Source: Pseudomonadota bacterium
Lineage (GTDB): Bacteria; Pseudomonadota; Gammaproteobacteria; Burkholderiales; Rhodocyclaceae
Assembly: GCA_021811225.1 (NCBI GenBank)
Contig: JAJZPJ010000052.1
Span: forward strand, 1-14,511
Length of the DNA: 14,511 bases
Direction of reading: 5' to 3'
Under the pieces are notes generated by a model. It was not told the origin of the DNA, did not search any database, and saw nothing but the letters and a program-made list of their open reading frames with translations. Made by a program: the position numbers and the translations under genes. Numbering within the stretch: the stretch's first letter is position 1; every line of letters begins with the position of its first letter. Of the stretch, positions 13,283-14,511 are shown in pieces.

Positions 13283-14511
13283 CAGGCGGCCTCCCTTTCC
13301 GCGGCCAGCTCTCGGCGCCGGGCGCCGGGCCGGCGCCGGCCGCCGATCGCATCGAGCACCCGGTCCGGAGTCAGCGGCAGTTCGGTGAGCTTGACACCGA
13401 TGGCATTGTATACCGCGGCCACGATGGCCGGCGGCATCGAGGCGAGCGAGCCCTCGCTCGCCTCCTTGGCGCCGAAGGGCCCGTTCGGGTCGATGCTCTC
13501 GACGATATGCACCTCGATGTCGGGCGACTCGATGATCGTCGGCACGTGGTAGTCGAGCACGCTGGCGGCGATGTGCCGGCCGTCCTTGTACAGGGTCTCC
13601 TCCGACAGCGCCTGGCCCATGCCCATCCAGACGCTGCCGTGGATCTGGCCCTCGACCGAGAGCGGATTGATGGCGAAGCCGCAGTCGAGCGCGGTCCACA
13701 CCTTCACCACCTCGACCCGGCCCAGCTCCTCATCGACCCTCACTTCGACCACGGTGGCGGCGTAGGAGAAGCCCATGGTCGAGCCGACCGCGCCGCCGCG
13801 GTGCTTGCCGCCCTGGAATTCGATCGGGCAGGTGTAGGTGCCCTTGACGCTGAGCATGCCGGTGGCGACCAAGGCCTCCTTCACCACCTCGTTGAAGCCG
13901 ACCATGCGGTCGGGCTCGCCGGCGACGCAGTAGGCTTCGCCCAGGCAGTCCACGCGGGCGGGCTCCACCTGCAGGCGCCGCGCCGCGGCCTCGATCAGGA
14001 TCTTCTTGAGATTTTCCGCCGCATCGATCGCGGCGTTGCCGACCATGAAGGTGACGCGCGAGGAATAGGAGCCGTTGTCCTTGGGGGTGATCGCCGAGTC
14101 GTTGGCGATCACCCTGACCCGGCCGTAGTCGACGCCGAGCACTTCGACCACCGCCTGGGTGATGACGGTGGACGAGCCCTGGCCGATGTCGGCGGCGCCG
14201 GTCAGGATGGTGATGCCGGCGTCGAAGTCCAGCTTCAGGATGATGGTGGCGTGGGGCTGGCCGGTGAAGTGGATGGGCTTGGCCGAGCCGCTGACGAAGT
14301 GCGAGCAGGCTATCCCTAAGCCGTGGCCCTTGGGCAATTTGCCGATGCGCGCTCTCCAGCCGCTGGCCTGTTCCACCCGGTCGAGGCAGTCGGGCAGGCC
14401 GTAGGACATGACCTTGAGGCCGTTGATGGTGTCGGTGGGCGCGACCAGCAGGTTGTTGCGCCGCACCGCGATCGGATCGAGCCCCAGTTCGCGGGCCATG
14501 GTATCGAGCAG
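13282..14511 (-). CDS. hcrA: 4-hydroxybenzoyl-CoA reductase, alpha (molybdenum) subunit, C-terminal part
   Basis: The last 409 residues of a molybdopterin-binding subunit of the xanthine-oxidase family are visible; the N-terminal part, roughly half of a usual 750-770, lies beyond the right edge. In visible numbering, the cofactor-contacting DIGQGSS is at 108-114, SRVTFMVGNA near 151, the CGFAINPLSVEGQ region near 277, and GPFGAKEASEG, which contains the Glu of the active site, at 344-354. This subunit holds the Mo centre where the 4-hydroxybenzoyl-CoA ring is reduced. The identity of the substrate comes mainly from hcrB next door, because the alpha family is large. It ends with an Arg/Ala-rich tail of about 20 residues and overlaps hcrB by one base. 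The [2Fe-2S] subunit gene (hcrC) is not between hcrA and hcrB, so it should lie outside the window. Confidence 0.9.
   Translation of the reverse strand: MLDTMARELGLDPIAVRRNNLLVAPTDTINGLKVMSYGLPDCLDRVEQASGWRARIGKLPKGHGLGIACSHFVSGSAKPIHFTGQPHATIILKLDFDAGITILTGAADIGQGSSTVITQAVVEVLGVDYGRVRVIANDSAITPKDNGSYSSRVTFMVGNAAIDAAENLKKILIEAAARRLQVEPARVDCLGEAYCVAGEPDRMVGFNEVVKEALVATGMLSVKGTYTCPIEFQGGKHRGGAVGSTMGFSYAATVVEVRVDEELGRVEVVKVWTALDCGFAINPLSVEGQIHGSVWMGMGQALSEETLYKDGRHIAASVLDYHVPTIIESPDIEVHIVESIDPNGPFGAKEASEGSLASMPPAIVAAVYNAIGVKLTELPLTPDRVLDAIGGRRRPGARRRELAAEREAA

Noticed and set aside
13283..13699. A longer HcrB starting at 13699
   Set aside because: The first 139 residues are out-of-frame hcrA sequence. 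The TGATG overlap and the family start (METLPDFRLLRP) place the start at 13282.
13507..14319. A 270-codon plus-strand frame opposite hcrA
   Set aside because: Asp/His/Gly/Val-rich antisense product without family resemblance; hcrA on the minus strand is well supported.
1..14511. tRNA, rRNA, CRISPR array, insertion sequence, phage or defence system
   Set aside because: Looked for cloverleaf-like stretches, regularly spaced repeats, transposase or nuclease motifs and long terminal repeats; none were found.

Overview
The window looks like a piece of a GC-rich betaproteobacterial chromosome, most plausibly from the Rhodocyclales (the Azoarcus/Thauera/Sterolibacterium side). The main reason is the right edge, which carries genes for a 4-hydroxybenzoyl-CoA reductase (hcrA, hcrB), an enzyme of anaerobic aromatic degradation. 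The RmpM-like OmpA protein and the small-membrane-protein/AsmA cluster also fit. The assignment rests on remembered protein families, not on a search.

Left part (1-6831, about 60% GC by counting sample lines): this is a cell-envelope neighbourhood. From left to right it holds the end of a Sel1-repeat protein with a TonB-like C-terminus (+), a YihY/BrkB membrane protein (-), an OmpA-family peptidoglycan-binding protein (-), and a tightly packed minus-strand operon reading DUF3309 microprotein > DUF3096 microprotein > AsmA-family protein. After a 298-base divergent intergenic region comes a plus-strand pair, a BON-domain lipoprotein overlapping by ATGA with an AI-2E/PerM-family membrane protein. 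All are envelope proteins. A shared role in envelope or osmotic stress is a reasonable inference but is not shown by the sequence.

Middle (6832-10901): a 230-base stretch without a recognisable gene coincides with a rise in GC to roughly 65-80%. It is followed by a CaCA-type cation exchanger (-) and, divergently, aminopeptidase N (pepN, +). The divergent gap holds a long imperfect hairpin and a good sigma-70 promoter for pepN.

Right part (10902-14511, all minus strand): a soluble chemoreceptor with a C-terminal CZB zinc-binding domain, then hcrB, and hcrA cut by the window edge (hcrA and hcrB overlap by one base, TGATG). HcrB has the four cysteines of the extra [4Fe-4S] cluster that separates 4-hydroxybenzoyl-CoA reductases from ordinary xanthine-oxidase-family enzymes.

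I found no tRNA, rRNA, CRISPR array, insertion sequence or clearly new multi-gene system. The points most worth a second look are the microprotein-AsmA operon, the terminator-like hairpin touching the yihY start codon, the LEA-like lipid-anchored BON protein, and the CZB chemoreceptor beside the hcr genes.
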